The notes: generated from the sequence alone by a model not told the origin. Positions 9,943-20,956 are shown, counted from the stretch's first letter. The stretch is DNA of 64,000 bases from Falciphora oryzae (GCA_000733355.1 JNVV01000002.1:2610751-2674750); one strand, 5' to 3'. Numbers and translations: made by a program.

Positions 9943-12175
9943 ATGCTCACTCGTTCGGTTGCCCTGCCGCTCCTGCAGCTCTTCGTTTCGCTGGCTGCAG
10001 GATCCGGTGAAGGTAAATGGAAAGGCTATGATGGGTGGGAAGGATACACGTACAACGTCTCCAACGTGGACCCTGCCGTGCGAGATCAGCATGTCCACGA
10101 GGACCACGAGCCTCTGACGAAGCGAAAGGATTGGGAAAGCCCGCCGTACAATTACGTCTACAACTTCCCGCTTCCAATTCCGCCCGTCAAGCAGCCGAAG
10201 CAGTGCGTCTCCATAGCCCAACGGGTGGAATAAGGCATGTGTTTGGCAAAGCTAACATGCCTCTAGGATCGTCACCAACACCAGCACAGGGAGGTCGATA
10301 TGGTATTACGAAGTCGAGATCAAGCCCTTCACTCAACAAGTGTACCCCAACCTCGGTCCGGCTCGAATGGTGGGCTACGACGGCATTTCGCCCGGTCCGA
10401 CCTTTATCGTCCCCCGAGGCCAGGAGACCATCGTCCGCTTTGCCAACAATGCCCAGCTGCCGAACTCGGTCCACCTCCACGGCTCGTACTCGCGGGCGCC
10501 TTTTGACGGCTGGGCGGAGGATACGACCAAGCCTGGCCAGTACAAGGACTACTACTACCCGAACTCGCAGGAGGGTCGGATGATGTGGTACCACGACCAC
10601 GCCGTCGCCATCGTAAGTCCAGCAACGGCCGTCCCAAGAATACCAACGGAGCAAGAGAAAGCGAAAGGCTTGCGAACCCAAGTACCATGCTAAGAACACA
10701 ACGTCAAATCACCCCCAGACCGCCGAAAATGCATACTTCGGGCAAGCCGGCGCATACATCATCCAGGACCCTGCCGAAAGCGCACTCAACCTCCCTTCGG
10801 GCTACGGCGAATTCGACATCCCATTGATCATCACATCCAAGCAGTACAACCAGGACGGCAGTTTGTTTTCGCCCGCTGGGGAGCGTGACAGCCTTTGGGG
10901 TGATGTGATCCACGTCAACGGACAGCCGTGGCCGTTCTTCAATGTGCAGCCCAGGAAGTACCGCCTGCGCTTCCTTGACGCATCCGTCTCTCGCTCCTTC
11001 TCGCTCTTCTTCGCCAGGAGCACTGCGCTCGATACCAAGCTCAACTTCCAGGTCATCGCTTCCGATGCCGGGCTTCTCGAGGCCCCCGTCACCTCCAACA
11101 GACTGGTAAGCGCTGTATAGGATGCTGTTGATGATCCTGTTTGCCTTTGCTGATTGTTATTCTGCACAGTGGATGTCTCTGGCGGAGCGCTGGGAGGTGG
11201 TCTTTGACTTTTCGCAGTTCGCCGGCCAGTCTATCGAGTTGTAAGTCAAGTCTCTGCAGCATACATGGAACTTCAAGCTACCAGCCCTAGTGCCCCCACC
11301 GCATGCGAATCTGACATATCATATCCCCCAGGCGCAACGAGGAGGAGGTGGGTGGCGTGGGCACAGACAAGGACTACAAGGAGACGGGCAAGGTCATGAA
11401 GTTCAACGTGGCCCGCAACCTGGCAAGCCCCGACAGGTCGGTGGTGCCCTCGAAGCTCCGGGCGGTAGCCTTCCCGCCGTCGCGCAGCGTCATCGACCAC
11501 AGCTTTCGGTTCGAGCGGGAGGGCGGCGAGTGGCTGATCAACGGGGTCGGGTTCGCCGACGTGCGGAACCGGGTGCTCGCGCGCCCGCAGCGCGGCGCCG
11601 TCGAGGTGTGGGAGCTGATCAACAACTCGGACGACTCGACGCACCCGATCCACGTGCACCTGGTCGACTTCAAGATCCTGCGGCGCGAGGGCGGCCGGCA
11701 GCGCGGCGTGCAGCCGTACGAGGCCGCCGGCCTCAAGGACGTGGTGTGGCTGGCCAAGAACGAGCGCGTCCTGATCGAGGCGCACTACGAGCCCTGGGAC
11801 GGCCTGTACATGTTCCACTGCCACAACCTCATCCACGAGGACCACGACATGATGGCGGCCTTCAACGTCACGTCGCTGCCCGACTTCGCCCTCGACCGCA
11901 ACAGCAGCAACGCCCGCTTCCTCGACCCCATGGACCCGCTCTGGCGCCCGCAACCGTACCAGGTCGCGGACCTGCGCGCCCGGACGGGCCCCTTTTCGCC
12001 TGTCGCCATCGAGCAGCGCGTGCAGTTCATGGCCAGCTTCAACCCCTACCCGGACGTTGCTGCCGTCAATGCCGCGCTGGCCATGTACCACGCCACCCGC
12101 ACCGCCAAGGCCGCGCTGCCACAGCGGAAGGCCGCACCACCGTCGATGCGCATTGCTCGCCGTATCATCGTTTGA
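9943..12175 (+). CDS. Secreted multicopper oxidase, bilirubin-oxidase-like
   Basis: Five exons: 9943-10202, 10267-10612, 10719-11105, 11170-11240 and 11332-12175, all with GT-AG junctions that keep frame, giving 635 residues. It should oxidise phenolic or tetrapyrrole substrates while reducing oxygen to water, outside the cell. A signal peptide spans about residues 1-20 and a dibasic Lys-Arg at 60-61 could release a propeptide. Copper ligands are present: HLH at 156-158, WYHDH at 194-198, HPIHVH at 459-464 and HCHNLIHEDHDMM at 517-529. The Met after the last His block (528) fits the axial type 1 ligand of Myrothecium bilirubin oxidase, whereas high-potential laccases have Leu or Phe. The C-terminal tail is basic (IARRIIV). 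True substrate unknown. A tRNA-Cys lies about 310 bases downstream. Confidence 0.92.
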
Positions 12176-12486
12176 GTTGGGCGTGGACGTGGGCGGGGAA
12201 GCCTGACGGTTGTTGGGAGAGAATCTGGATGGGATACCCGTGGAACACTGTTTATACGTTGGATGACTGTTTTGGATTACTCTTGATATTTTAATATTAT
12301 AATCACGCTTGGTTTTGAAGCCTGTTCCCCCACTCTCATGCAGACTCTTTATTCAAGCCTCATCGTGACACCTTGAAGACTCCCCATCCCCCGTTCTGCC
12401 AGTGTTCGAGGCCCACTGCCAACCCCAGAATGGCTCGGTAAACTTCAGCCCACCTTCCAGCCTCCACGTCATCGTCAACCTAACAA
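12176..12486. other. Spacer between multicopper oxidase and tRNA-Cys
   Basis: Probable 3' UTR of the multicopper oxidase, with an AT-rich run around 12280-12305 (TTAATATTATAATC). Nothing else is recognised. Confidence 0.4.
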
Positions 12487-12572
12487 GGACGAATAGCTCA
12501 GTGGTAGAGCGAAAGATTGCAGTCAAGAAGCGACTTATCTTTAGGTCACGAGTTCGAACCTCGTTTCGTCCT
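12487..12572 (+). tRNA. tRNA-Cys (GCA) with a 14-base intron
   Basis: A full cloverleaf folds by hand. The acceptor stem is GGACGAA/TTCGTCC, the D arm GCTC-AGTGGTA-GAGC, the anticodon stem AAAGA/TCTTT and the T arm ACGAG-TTCGAAC-CTCGT, with discriminator T at 12572. The anticodon loop reads TTGCAGA after removing a 14-base intron (12523-12536) one base 3' of the anticodon, the standard position for nuclear tRNA introns. The mature length is 72 bases. U33 precedes GCA, so the identity is cysteine. Confidence 0.92.
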
Positions 12573-13260
12573 TTCCCTTTTGCGGTTTTTACATCGCTTC
12601 TTCACACATGCCCCCAGCCCGCATCTCGCCGAGACTGTTTCAACATTTTCCCTTTGCTTTTTTTTTCTCTCGTGGCTTGTTCACTCGGCAGTACGGCAGG
12701 TACCATTTGCGCGCGGTCCCATCATACCCGGCCCAGCTCCTTGGACCCTTCGTTCGTCGAGCGGGTCGAAAGAGTCAGTTGGTGGTGGCAGCAGCAGTGT
12801 TCGCGCCCAGAGGTAGACCTGTCGTAGCGCAACTTACAACCGGCTGACACAAGTACCGCTCACTTTTCAATATTCCACCCCACGGCCGAAGTCTACCCTC
12901 TATTTCAACGCAAGCCTGCACAATCAATTCTGTTTCAATTAATACGAAAATTTGGGATATAGAAAAACAGTGGCAGCAAATTCCGTGAGTATTTTTTCTA
13001 CTATTTTATGTACCACTCTTCCGCATTTGCGTTGGTAGGATTGATGAGAACGCGTCGCGGGATTGCGGGGCCAAAAAAAAAAAAAAAAAACCGAAGCGAT
13101 ACTTTTGTCTTCCCACTGTATGTGGGTGGAGAGGCGCCCAAAACTATGGTGGAATGCCTCGAGAAGTTTTGGCTCCAGATGGGCACCTCAGCCGCCGCCA
13201 TGGCGGGCACTCGCCGAGAGGGCGCCCCGCTGACCTCGGGCGCAGGACCCCGCGGCCTGA
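12573..13260. other. Intergenic region with A tract
   Basis: No supported gene. An 18-base A tract lies at 13073-13090. A frame containing ATG at 13146 runs to a stop at 13280 and overlaps the start of the relic downstream; it may be a frame-shifted part of that same decayed gene. Confidence 0.4.
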
Positions 13261-13899
13261 AGGAGAGCTGCCCCGTTTGAGGGTCGGTACGTGCGCTTCC
13301 AAACCGGCCAGGCCGGATTTCTCACGCCCGAGCACCTCGACCAAATCATCGATTTGAGTTTGCTCGAGCCAATCGAGCCCCCCAATGACGGTGGAGGCGA
13401 CGGCTTAATGTTCGGCCGGATCGGGGACCCTGTAGTTCTCAGGGAGAAGGTAAGGAAGGTTATGGCGCTGGGGACAAAGAGAGGGAGCGGGCAGCGCAAG
13501 AAGGCGGCCGACGGCGGCCATTTAACTCCCTCCCAGCTCATCCAGCCGCTGGCCTTGGCGCTCCAGGCCGAGGCCCTGGAGTTGGCCTTTCCGCTCCTGC
13601 AGTTCCACCGTTGCTACTGGAAGCTCCTCCGGTCGGTCAAGGATGTGTGTGATTCGCCGCTGAAGCAGAGATACGGCCCCGGCTACCTCGAGAACGAGAG
13701 CCAGCTTCCATTCGTGGCGGGCTGGATCCTCATGGAGGCGAGCGGGACGGGCAACGGCGTCCCGGATCGCCGGTTGCTCGAGCAGGCAGCTGAAGTCATC
13801 AGGGCCCTCGCCGAAAGCGAGGCCGGAAGCATCGTTACCCAGAAGATCTTGAGAGACGTCTTTTACATGCCGGTTGAGTCCGAGGAGGCCCATGCATAA
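13261..13899 (+). pseudogene. Gene relic, possible C-terminal part of a DUF6604-like fungal protein
   Basis: The open frame after an in-frame TGA at 13258-13260 encodes about 212 residues, but its first ATG is at 13408, well inside the conserved-looking part, so there is no proper start. Protein-like segments include RFQTGQAGFLTPEHLDQIID, a helix with LLQFHRCYWKLLRSVKD, and YGPGYLENESQLPFVAGWIL. The last two resemble my recollection of C-terminal regions of fungal DUF6604 proteins; that is memory, not a search result. It may be a 5'-truncated copy of a larger gene, or it may have an upstream exon I cannot place. Confidence 0.45.
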
Positions 13900-15782
13900 A
13901 GGAGGCTAGAGACCGGACGTCGGCGGGATTTTGGGGGTGGGCCCACGGTCGACGCTGAGCGTGAGGGGATGGGATTTGAAGTGGTGGATGGTGTAGTCAG
14001 GGATGAGGAGAATGGATATGATGCTAGAGGGTAGGCATGTGCTCAAGTTTGACGAACGAGAGTGTGGTTGCCATTATAATTTTGTCCAGCGTGATCTGTT
14101 ACTTTGCTTTATAGAACCATCGATTCCACAAGACTAATTATGCATATATACACCAATATACGTTCGTTTGTTCAACCGCAACACCGAAGCACAGGTCTCC
14201 GCGTCCGGGACCTGTGGTGGACCGTGCAGCCCGCACGCGCCTCCTGAACGATGGCCCCCCCGCCGGGTTGGTGAAGGATTTGTGCCGCTGGGAGCTTCCA
14301 ACATCGGAAAGAAAAGGATTCAAGAAGCGCCGCCTCCTCCTTTTCTTCATCATGGCACCTGGGCGAGGGCGGCGCCGAGTCGTGGTTCGGAGAAGAGGAG
14401 CCCTTCCACATCAATGCCTAGCTCGTGCGGTGATGGGAGCGCGGCTTCTGCTGGTGCTTTTTGTGCCGCGAGGCCCAGCGCCAAAGCCCAGTCCCTCACG
14501 ATCTGCCAGGCAACCAACACGTAGACCTGCCGCCGGCCGGGGCGTGGACACACCTGGTCGAGCTGCCGAACGGGACAGGCACCTACCCGCGGGGGGAGGC
14601 TCCGCCCGCAGCGTGTCGTCATCTCAAAGGACCACGCCCACGTCACCCGCTGCCCCGGAGGGCTCCAACGCGTCCGTCCGATGGCGTCCTAGAGAACGTT
14701 TCGCGCCCGTCTGTGCGCAACGGCCACTCGTTCATCCTTCTCGGCTCAGAGTTGGGTTATTCCTCTACTTTTTCTCTCCTCTCTTGTACCCTCTTCTTGC
14801 TTCCTTTCCTTATACCGGATCCACTCTTTACGTGCTGCGCAGTAGTCTCTTTTGGACGTGCTCGACAAAGCAGCCCATGCACGTCACGGAACCGACCAAC
14901 CCTCCTTGTCGGCTCGTCCCTCCTTCTTTGGTCGGTCCGGCGCGCGGCGTTTGTTTGCTTCTCTCCGGCAGTCTTCGCGGCGGCCTCGCGGCGGCCTCGC
15001 GGCGGTCCTCAGTCCTCAGTCCTCTCAGTCCTCTCAGTCCTCGCTTCAAGAACACGATATCCTTTGGGGTGGTTTGATAGCTGAGAGAAGATTAACGTAG
15101 AATAATGCTTTGCAGCCATGATAGGATCTCCAGTAGCCACACGACCGTGTGATGTGTCGATGGAATCACAACTGAAGCTCATAATTACACGTCGCGGACA
15201 TAGGGTAAAATTCACCACGAGTGGCGTCGAACACAAGCCCTGAGATTGTGGTATTGTCCGATATAACCACTTTCCGATAGGTACAATGCCTCAAGACCAA
15301 AATTAAAAAACGGCTATATTCACGGAATCCTCCGCGCCGGTACATGACCCCTCTCACAAACATTGAGTTGGCTCGACCCCAAAACGGAGAGCAGATTTGA
15401 GCTCTGGTTGGCCGATCCGGCGCGAGGTTGGCAGGGGGGTCTAGGCCCAATCAGGAAATAAACGTTTCCACCAGACGCCTTTTTGAGCATGTTTGAGAGC
15501 GATGCGCAAGTTTGCGTGGGTTTCCCGAGCACCTGTCCACTGTAACACCACATTTCTCTCGACGTTATCAATGATACAATATCCGGTTGGCGGTGGTGGC
15601 GCGGCTAGGCTCACATCCATGTGGTTCTATTTGAAATCAACAACTTTGGCCCGCACAAGCCATCGAAGGCCTCTAGACATAGCATCTAACGACTCATCCG
15701 ATTTGTCCCCGTCATCACTATCCCGACGGAGCCCTCCTGCAGTCTGGCCGTTTCTACTGCTCCAGTCCATAAGAATACAAAA
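13900..15782. other. 1.9-kb region without a supported gene
   Basis: Open frames of 200 to 290 codons exist between 14168 and 15084 on the plus strand, but three frames and the complementary strand are open at once in this GC-rich patch and none shows a motif. The part after 14750 is pyrimidine-rich. A short tandem repeat lies at about 14980-15045 and is listed separately. Confidence 0.45.
14980..15045. repeat. Short tandem repeats (GCGGCGGCCTC and TCCTCAG units)
   Basis: Two or three copies of a GCGGC(G)GCCTC-like unit are followed directly by five imperfect copies of a 7 to 9 base unit, CAGTCCT(CT). The two arrays abut at about 15005. They lie in no supported gene. Confidence 0.7.
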
Positions 15783-16610
15783 ATGAAGTCGGCCTCAAGT
15801 TCACCCCCTTCGACGCCATTATCGCCCACAACAGCCACAAGACCGCCGCACTCAGGGCGGTGGCCTCGCACAGCGAGGCTTGTTTGGAGAGAAAGGGTAG
15901 ATGTTGACGAGAAGGGCGAGAGCATATTTGTGTGGGTGAGTACTCTCGACTTCCGCCAGCTACGATCCCTCAGGATACCCTCATATCCGACCTTGAGGGC
16001 TGACAAAAAGGACAAAAATGCCTGACATGATCACAGGACGAAGTCTGGACGAGACCAAGTCGGAAATTCGGACGGTCAAAGGAGGGCCGGCTGCGACAGG
16101 TCGCCGAGATCCCGTTCCTGGCGCCGCACTTCCCGCGCCTGCTCAAGGCGAACCGGCAGAACGGGGTGCTGACGCTGGCGCGGCCCAACTTCGAGCGGCG
16201 GGCGTCGCTGGCGGACCTGGACGTCGCGACGATCCGGCGGCTCAAGGTGGAGCTGCGGGCCGTCTACTCTGCCATGTACGACAACTCCATCGCGTACGTC
16301 TTTAGCCCGGACGGGTTCGAGATCGTTTCCATGAGGGCGTCCTCGGGGTGGCGCATCTGGATCGACGGGTGGAACCACGCGAGTAGGCACAAGGTCCGCG
16401 AGGCGGGGTCCAAGAAGACGGCCTACTTTGTCGAGATGGAGGCCGAGCAGTTGCAGAAGATTGAGGAGTACTTTGCTCCGTTTGAGGTGCGTTTTTGTGC
16501 GTCGACGTTTGGGCTCCCACTTCGATGCTGGGGAAGGAGGCTAACCTGACGAACGATAGTCACGCGCAAAGCAAAAAATCTCGGCCATCATCAACCACGA
16601 CCCCATTTGA
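15783..16610 (+). CDS. Uncharacterised protein, three exons
   Basis: Exons 15783-15935, 16037-16486 and 16560-16610 join with GTGAGT and GTGCGT donors and ATCACAG and ACGATAG acceptors, all in phase 0, giving 217 residues. The N-terminus is Ser/Pro/Thr-rich and probably disordered. The body (for example EIPFLAPHFPRLLKANRQNG and SIAYVFSPDGFEIVSM) looks like a folded domain, and the C-terminus is helical and charged, ending in NHDPI. There is no signal peptide or membrane segment. I do not recognise the family. The second intron carries a clear CTAAC branch site near 16541. The start is the first ATG in frame; another frame of exon 1 is also open, so the first 30 residues are less certain. Confidence 0.65.
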
Positions 16611-17033
16611 GGACGGTGACATATCTGCTTCTTTCTGCGCCTGACGTTGCCTTGGTTGGACTCGTTTTCGTTGCATTGCATTTTTCCCTGGCCCGGGATT
16701 GAGCCGGACAGGACAGGAGTTTTTGGGTGGTTTGACACATGGTAGGAGCTCATATATTCCTAGTGATTCTCATCAGTCAAAATGCCATGGTTGATCGGAT
16801 ACGCATTCATCGAGTTGCCTCGGAAAAGGGGTTGGGGTTGGGGTTCAAGCCCAGCCCCTGAAGTTGGATCTAGGCTTTCTTCGTCCAAAGCTTCCGCTTC
16901 CGTGCCTGTGATTATCCCTAATCCGAAGCGCGCTCAAGGAAAATGCATCGTTATTGCTAAGATTTTGCCGATATTTCAAGACACAGGCCAACGACGGTCG
17001 CTTGCAGGAAGCAATGGGCCTTTGCTCCGACAT

Positions 17034-17043
17034 CCCCGCGGGG
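17034..17043. promoter_or_regulatory. CCCCGCGGGG palindrome, candidate CreA/Cre-1 site pair
   Basis: A 10-base perfect palindrome whose two halves each read GCGGGG, matching the SYGGRG consensus of the fungal carbon catabolite repressor CreA/Cre-1. It lies about 720 bases upstream of the GH79 start. Binding is inferred only from the match and the type of gene downstream. Confidence 0.35.
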
Positions 17044-17617
17044 TAAGCAAGGATGGCGCCAGCGTGCCGACCTCGAATCCCTACAGGGTTCCATCGTGCC
17101 CTGCAGTCAAGTTGCAGCGGCCAGGACCAGCCCCGCAGCTATTCCTCCACCTGCCGCCTCGCCTGGCGGTTGACCAAGAGCTTCGCATCTCGCTCTTCCC
17201 CAGTGATGTAACGTTTCTGGCTCGGCTGGTTTCCGTTTGCTGTCGCCATTGAGATCGGTGTGGCGCGGGAAAAGGGGAGGTACCTCGGGCAGGAGATGGG
17301 TTGCCTGTCGTCTGTTATTCGCCCGGGAGCGGGATGCTTCCCCTCGACGTCACCAAATTTGCATGTCCCCATCGACGTCACGACGCAGCACTGCTACCGT
17401 TGTCGGCGTGTGACCTGGTTCCTGAGAGAAAGTAACCTGGACAGGGACCACCGAGTGGGCGACCTATACAGCCGCCGGCCCGAATCGGCCCATGATTTTT
17501 TCCTTGGTTGCGGGGGAACTGGGTCTCCAAGAGCGCGTCGAATGCATATGGGATCAGAACCGTGCTTGGCCTCGGAAAACATGAGGGCTTCGAGCGGGTC
17601 TCGGCTTGCAGTCGGTC

Positions 17618-17623
17618 TATAAA
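17618..17623 (+). promoter_or_regulatory. TATA box of the GH79 gene
   Basis: TATAAA lies 137 bases upstream of the GH79 start codon, a plausible spacing for a fungal core promoter. Confidence 0.55.
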
Positions 17624-17759
17624 GGCCTGAGAGAGGACCAGGCCTAACCGCGGGCTCCTGATTTCTGGTCACGCCCTCTCCCGCTCTTCTTGGTTCTAAC
17701 CCTCGCCCCTGAGGTCAAGCTCCCACCGCACTGGAGTCTCGGACGCATCGAAGCAAAAG

Positions 17760-19565
17760 ATGTTGCTCGAAACGAGGTCGGCAGCCCTCGCGCTGCTGCT
17801 GGCCTGCGCCGGTCCCAGTCAGGCGCGACGCCATGGCGACAGAGTGACGCTGCCTGAGAACCCGCACACCGAGCCGCTGTACCAGGATATAGTCGGCTAC
17901 TCGGTTGAGCCGGTGTGGGTGAACGACTTCATCAGCACGGATCTGATGGCGACGCTGTTCAAGGCCATTACCGGCCTGACGGGCCATCCGCCGCCGATCC
18001 GGGTGGGCGGTAACACGGCCGATAACACGACGCTGGTTGACGACGGCGTGCTCAACACCACCGCCGTGGCCATCCCGACCCCGCTCACTGCTCGGCGGTT
18101 CAACATTAGCCGCTCCTGGTTCAAGGCCTGGGGCGACTACTTTGACGAGCGCACTAGCCTCACGTACACGCTCAACATGCACGAGAACCAGAGCGACTGG
18201 GCCACGGCGCGTGGCCAGGCCGAGGCCGCGTGGCAGGGGCTAGGTACCAAGCTCGTCCGACTCGAGCTCGGCAACGAGGTTGACCATTTCATCAACAAGG
18301 GGTGGCGCAACGACTCGTGGGGGGTCATGAACTACGTCAAGGAGTTCCGGCACGTCACGACCATGGTGCGCGAGGCGCAGTGGTTCCGCGACGCTGGCGA
18401 CAAGGCGCCCAAGTGGGGGGCCGCCTCGTTCGCCGACCCTCCCTGGGTGCCGGACCAGCACGACGAGCTGGACGACATGGACATCATCAACGTGACGACG
18501 CGGGCCGGGCTCGTCAACGAGGTGGGCCGCGGCGGGCTGCACATCGACAGCTTCGTCGTGCACATGTACCCCATGTCGACATGCGACCCGGAACGCTGGC
18601 ACCGCATGCGCCTCAACCTGCTGTCCAACCACACCACCGTCTGGCTCAACATCTCGCAGCTGGCGCCGCAGGTCGAGGCGGCCCGCAAGGTCGGCGGCGC
18701 CCCGCTGGTTATGGGCGAGACCAACTCCATCAGCTGCAGCGGCCGTAGCGGCATTAGCGACACTTTGGGCGGTGCGCTTTGGAACGTCGACTACTCGCTC
18801 TCGCTGGCCGCGCTCGGCATCGGTCACGTCTACTACCACCTGGGCGCCATGAGCGAGTATTCGTCCTTTGTGCCCAAGGACTACTACTTCAAGAACGAGT
18901 CCCTGGCCATGGGGGTCCGCCCGGGCTGGTATGCCCACTACTTCATTGCGCACGTCGTCAAGCAGCAGCAGGGCAGCCAGGGCCAGCTGGAGATCGCGGC
19001 GCTGCCGAGCGCCAACTCGAGCGACCTGAGCGGATTCGGCGTCTACGGGCGCGGCGACGCCGGCAACGCCAAGCAGCTCAAGAAGCTCGTGTTCCTCGAC
19101 ATGGGCGTCTGGAACGGCACCGAGGGGCTCAGCAACCCGTCGACCATCTCGACGGCCGACAACATCGACCCGGCCTTCCACAGCAAGGGCGACCGGCCGC
19201 GCAGCAACATGACGGTGGTCGCCACCCCCTGGTGCGAGGGCGCCGGGGTCGCGGTGCTGCGCATGGCGGGGCCCGGCAGCAACGCCAAGTCGGGCGTCCA
19301 CGTCTCGGGCGTCTCGTTCGACACGAGGACCGGCGCGCAGGTCGGCACGCCCCAGCGCGAGGTCGTCAGGGTGGGCAAGGGGGGCGCCGTCCAGTTCCCG
19401 ATCCAGATGGCCGAGGCTGTGCTCCTTGAGGTCGCTGCTGGCGGGCAGTGCGGGAACAAGACGGGCCGGGGCAACCCTGTCCAGGGAGCCGCTTCGGCCG
19501 TCGTGTCAGTCACCTCGACCGTGGCGGCCATGTTTGCGCTTGCGGCTTGGGTGGCCCTATACTAG
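17760..19565 (+). CDS. GH79-family glycoside hydrolase (beta-glucuronidase type), GPI-anchored
   Basis: Single exon of 601 residues. The family removes glucuronic or 4-O-methyl-glucuronic acid from glycans such as arabinogalactan or glucuronoxylan fragments. Residues 1-22 form a signal peptide. The acid/base Glu is probably E173 in LELGNEVD and the nucleophile E320 in MGETNS; a retaining (beta/alpha)8 fold is expected. Many N-glycosylation sequons are present. The last ~25 residues are hydrophobic (SVTSTVAAMFALAAWVALY) after a Gly/Asn/Ser-rich stretch, which fits a GPI-anchor signal and so placement at the cell surface rather than free secretion. The length fits fungal GH79 enzymes of about 500 residues plus the tail. 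A TATA box and a possible CreA site lie upstream. Exact substrate not determinable. Confidence 0.88.
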   Translation: MLLETRSAALALLLACAGPSQARRHGDRVTLPENPHTEPLYQDIVGYSVEPVWVNDFISTDLMATLFKAITGLTGHPPPIRVGGNTADNTTLVDDGVLNTTAVAIPTPLTARRFNISRSWFKAWGDYFDERTSLTYTLNMHENQSDWATARGQAEAAWQGLGTKLVRLELGNEVDHFINKGWRNDSWGVMNYVKEFRHVTTMVREAQWFRDAGDKAPKWGAASFADPPWVPDQHDELDDMDIINVTTRAGLVNEVGRGGLHIDSFVVHMYPMSTCDPERWHRMRLNLLSNHTTVWLNISQLAPQVEAARKVGGAPLVMGETNSISCSGRSGISDTLGGALWNVDYSLSLAALGIGHVYYHLGAMSEYSSFVPKDYYFKNESLAMGVRPGWYAHYFIAHVVKQQQGSQGQLEIAALPSANSSDLSGFGVYGRGDAGNAKQLKKLVFLDMGVWNGTEGLSNPSTISTADNIDPAFHSKGDRPRSNMTVVATPWCEGAGVAVLRMAGPGSNAKSGVHVSGVSFDTRTGAQVGTPQREVVRVGKGGAVQFPIQMAEAVLLEVAAGGQCGNKTGRGNPVQGAASAVVSVTSTVAAMFALAAWVALY

Positions 19566-19841
19566 GTAATTCGGGCTGAGCATGAGACCTCCGAGTCCCC
19601 TCGAAAAACGAAGGGCATGGCCTGTTCAGGGCTATTAGCAGGGTAGTAATAGACAGTAGATAAGTAATGCCACAGATGCAATCCTCAAACGTTTATAGAG
19701 CCGTCTGTGTGTGGAATTTGCCAAACGAGAAGACAGGATGGGCGGATGAGTTGGAAGGAGACTAATGGGGCTCGGTCTCAGTCACCCAGAACCCACTTTA
19801 TAAGCTTGCATGCGGAGGGTGACATACATCTTCAAGCTTAG

Positions 19842-19913
19842 GGTCCAGTGGCCAAATGGCAAGGCGCTTGACTACGAATCAAGAGATTGCAGGTTCGATC
19901 CCTGCCTGGATCG
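19842..19913 (+). tRNA. tRNA-Arg (ACG)
   Basis: A 72-base cloverleaf without intron. The acceptor stem is GGTCCAG/CTGGATC with one G-T pair, the anticodon stem CTTGA/TCAAG with loop CTACGAA (anticodon ACG), the T arm GCAGG-TTCGATC-CCTGC, and the discriminator G. Confidence 0.93.
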
Positions 19914-20210
19914 GCGCAGCGCCTGCGATATGTCTAACATCTGTCGGATGTATCGCAGCCTGGTTTTTGTAATTCTCTTCACAAACACCCGTTGTCGTAT
20001 CTTGCGCCTGCGGTAATTTCGAACGTCGAAGGTACCAGGTCCATTGATCCCGTTGCTGACTTGTTCGTTCCCTCGTTTCGTTTTACTTTTCCTCTTGTAG
20101 CAACCATCATTCTCCCAAAGATCCCCATTAGAACGTCGTAAAAGTTTCCGATTCCGCCTTCCCCCGATGCGGCTTTTCATTTCACCACTGTCCTTAGGTC
20201 TATCATCCGA

Positions 20211-20956
20211 CTACACCAGAGGCATGTCAGTGAGAACCTCCGGGCAGGTGATCACACTCCATTCGATAGGCCAACCGTTCACGTCGCCCTTGGCCCAGTT
20301 CCACGGCCAGTAGCGGCCTCCTTGAAGAAAGTTCGGCAGCCTCTCACAGTCCGCGACGGCGGTAATTTTTTCTTGATAACAGCCGCAATGCAACCCAAGC
20401 TTTGCATGGCCGCAAACTGCAAATGAATGGAAAACACCCACCCCTCGCCACCAAACTGCGAGTTCCAGCCAGACAGGTTGGGCCCCGCGCCGCCCCCTGG
20501 TACCAGCAGGGTGAAGTCCCGGCTGCCGTCGCCGGGGCTGGTCCCCGGGTACGAGTTGACGGCCTGGAACTGCGTGCGCTTGTCCCGGGCGGGCCAGTCA
20601 GTGCAGCGCAGCTCGTAGCACCGGCAGCAGTCAGCCGCGCCAAGCGTCGCCGCGAACCTGTAGCTGAGCGTTTCCGACACGGCCTGCGGCGAGTAGTCTG
20701 AGCAGAGGCACCTGTTGCCCCGGCCGCGGCCCTCGCCGCACGAGCTGCCCTCCTGCGAGCCCTGCGCGGGGCTGAGGGGTCTGTCGTTCTTGTCACATAC
20801 TTTGACGTTCCCGCTGTCGTATCAAGATAGTTTGGACGTTAGCAACGGCTTGAGTAGTTGGGGGCCGAGGATTATTGCTCCTAATTAGTGGAACGAACCT
20901 AGCCCGCCGTCTGTCAAACCCTTTTCCCCAAGCGCAGGCTGGCTTGCAACCGGAGC
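20211..20956 (-). pseudogene. Decayed GH45 endoglucanase
   Basis: The minus strand encodes recognisable GH45 pieces. CKPACAW lies in a piece at 20899-20956. It joins by a good intron (GTTCGT donor, CTAAC branch, CAG acceptor at 20814) to a piece starting at 20813 with VCDKNDRPLSPAQ, SPQAVSETLSYRFAAT, CCRCYEL and SRDFTLLVPGGGAG, ending in NSQFGGEGW. The last piece, ADCERLPNF to the stop at 20211, is in another frame, and no donor/acceptor pair of normal length restores frame. Functional GH45 enzymes read TRYWDCCKPSC at the start with the catalytic base Asp; here the residues before CKP are TGSG, so that Asp is missing. No clear signal peptide is found upstream, though an ATG frame at 20971-21222 might be an altered 5' exon. 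GH45 identity is firm; loss of function is inferred. Confidence 0.75.

Larger units (their letters stand above)
16611..17759. other. Intergenic region and promoter of the GH79 gene
   Basis: No gene supported. It contains the palindrome CCCCGCGGGG at 17034-17043 and a TATAAA box at 17618-17623, both upstream of the GH79 gene and listed separately. Confidence 0.5.

Noticed and set aside
14214..15077. Plus-strand open frame of 287 codons
   Set aside because: Overlaps two other open frames of similar length; Arg/Pro-rich low-complexity translation; runs into the tandem repeat and pyrimidine tract, so it is not protein-like.
15783..15935. Alternative reading of the exon through another frame giving VGLKFTPFDAIIAHNSHK
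   Set aside because: Looks protein-like but has no start codon and ends in a stop before the donor site, while the chosen frame starts at ATG and splices in phase to exon 2.
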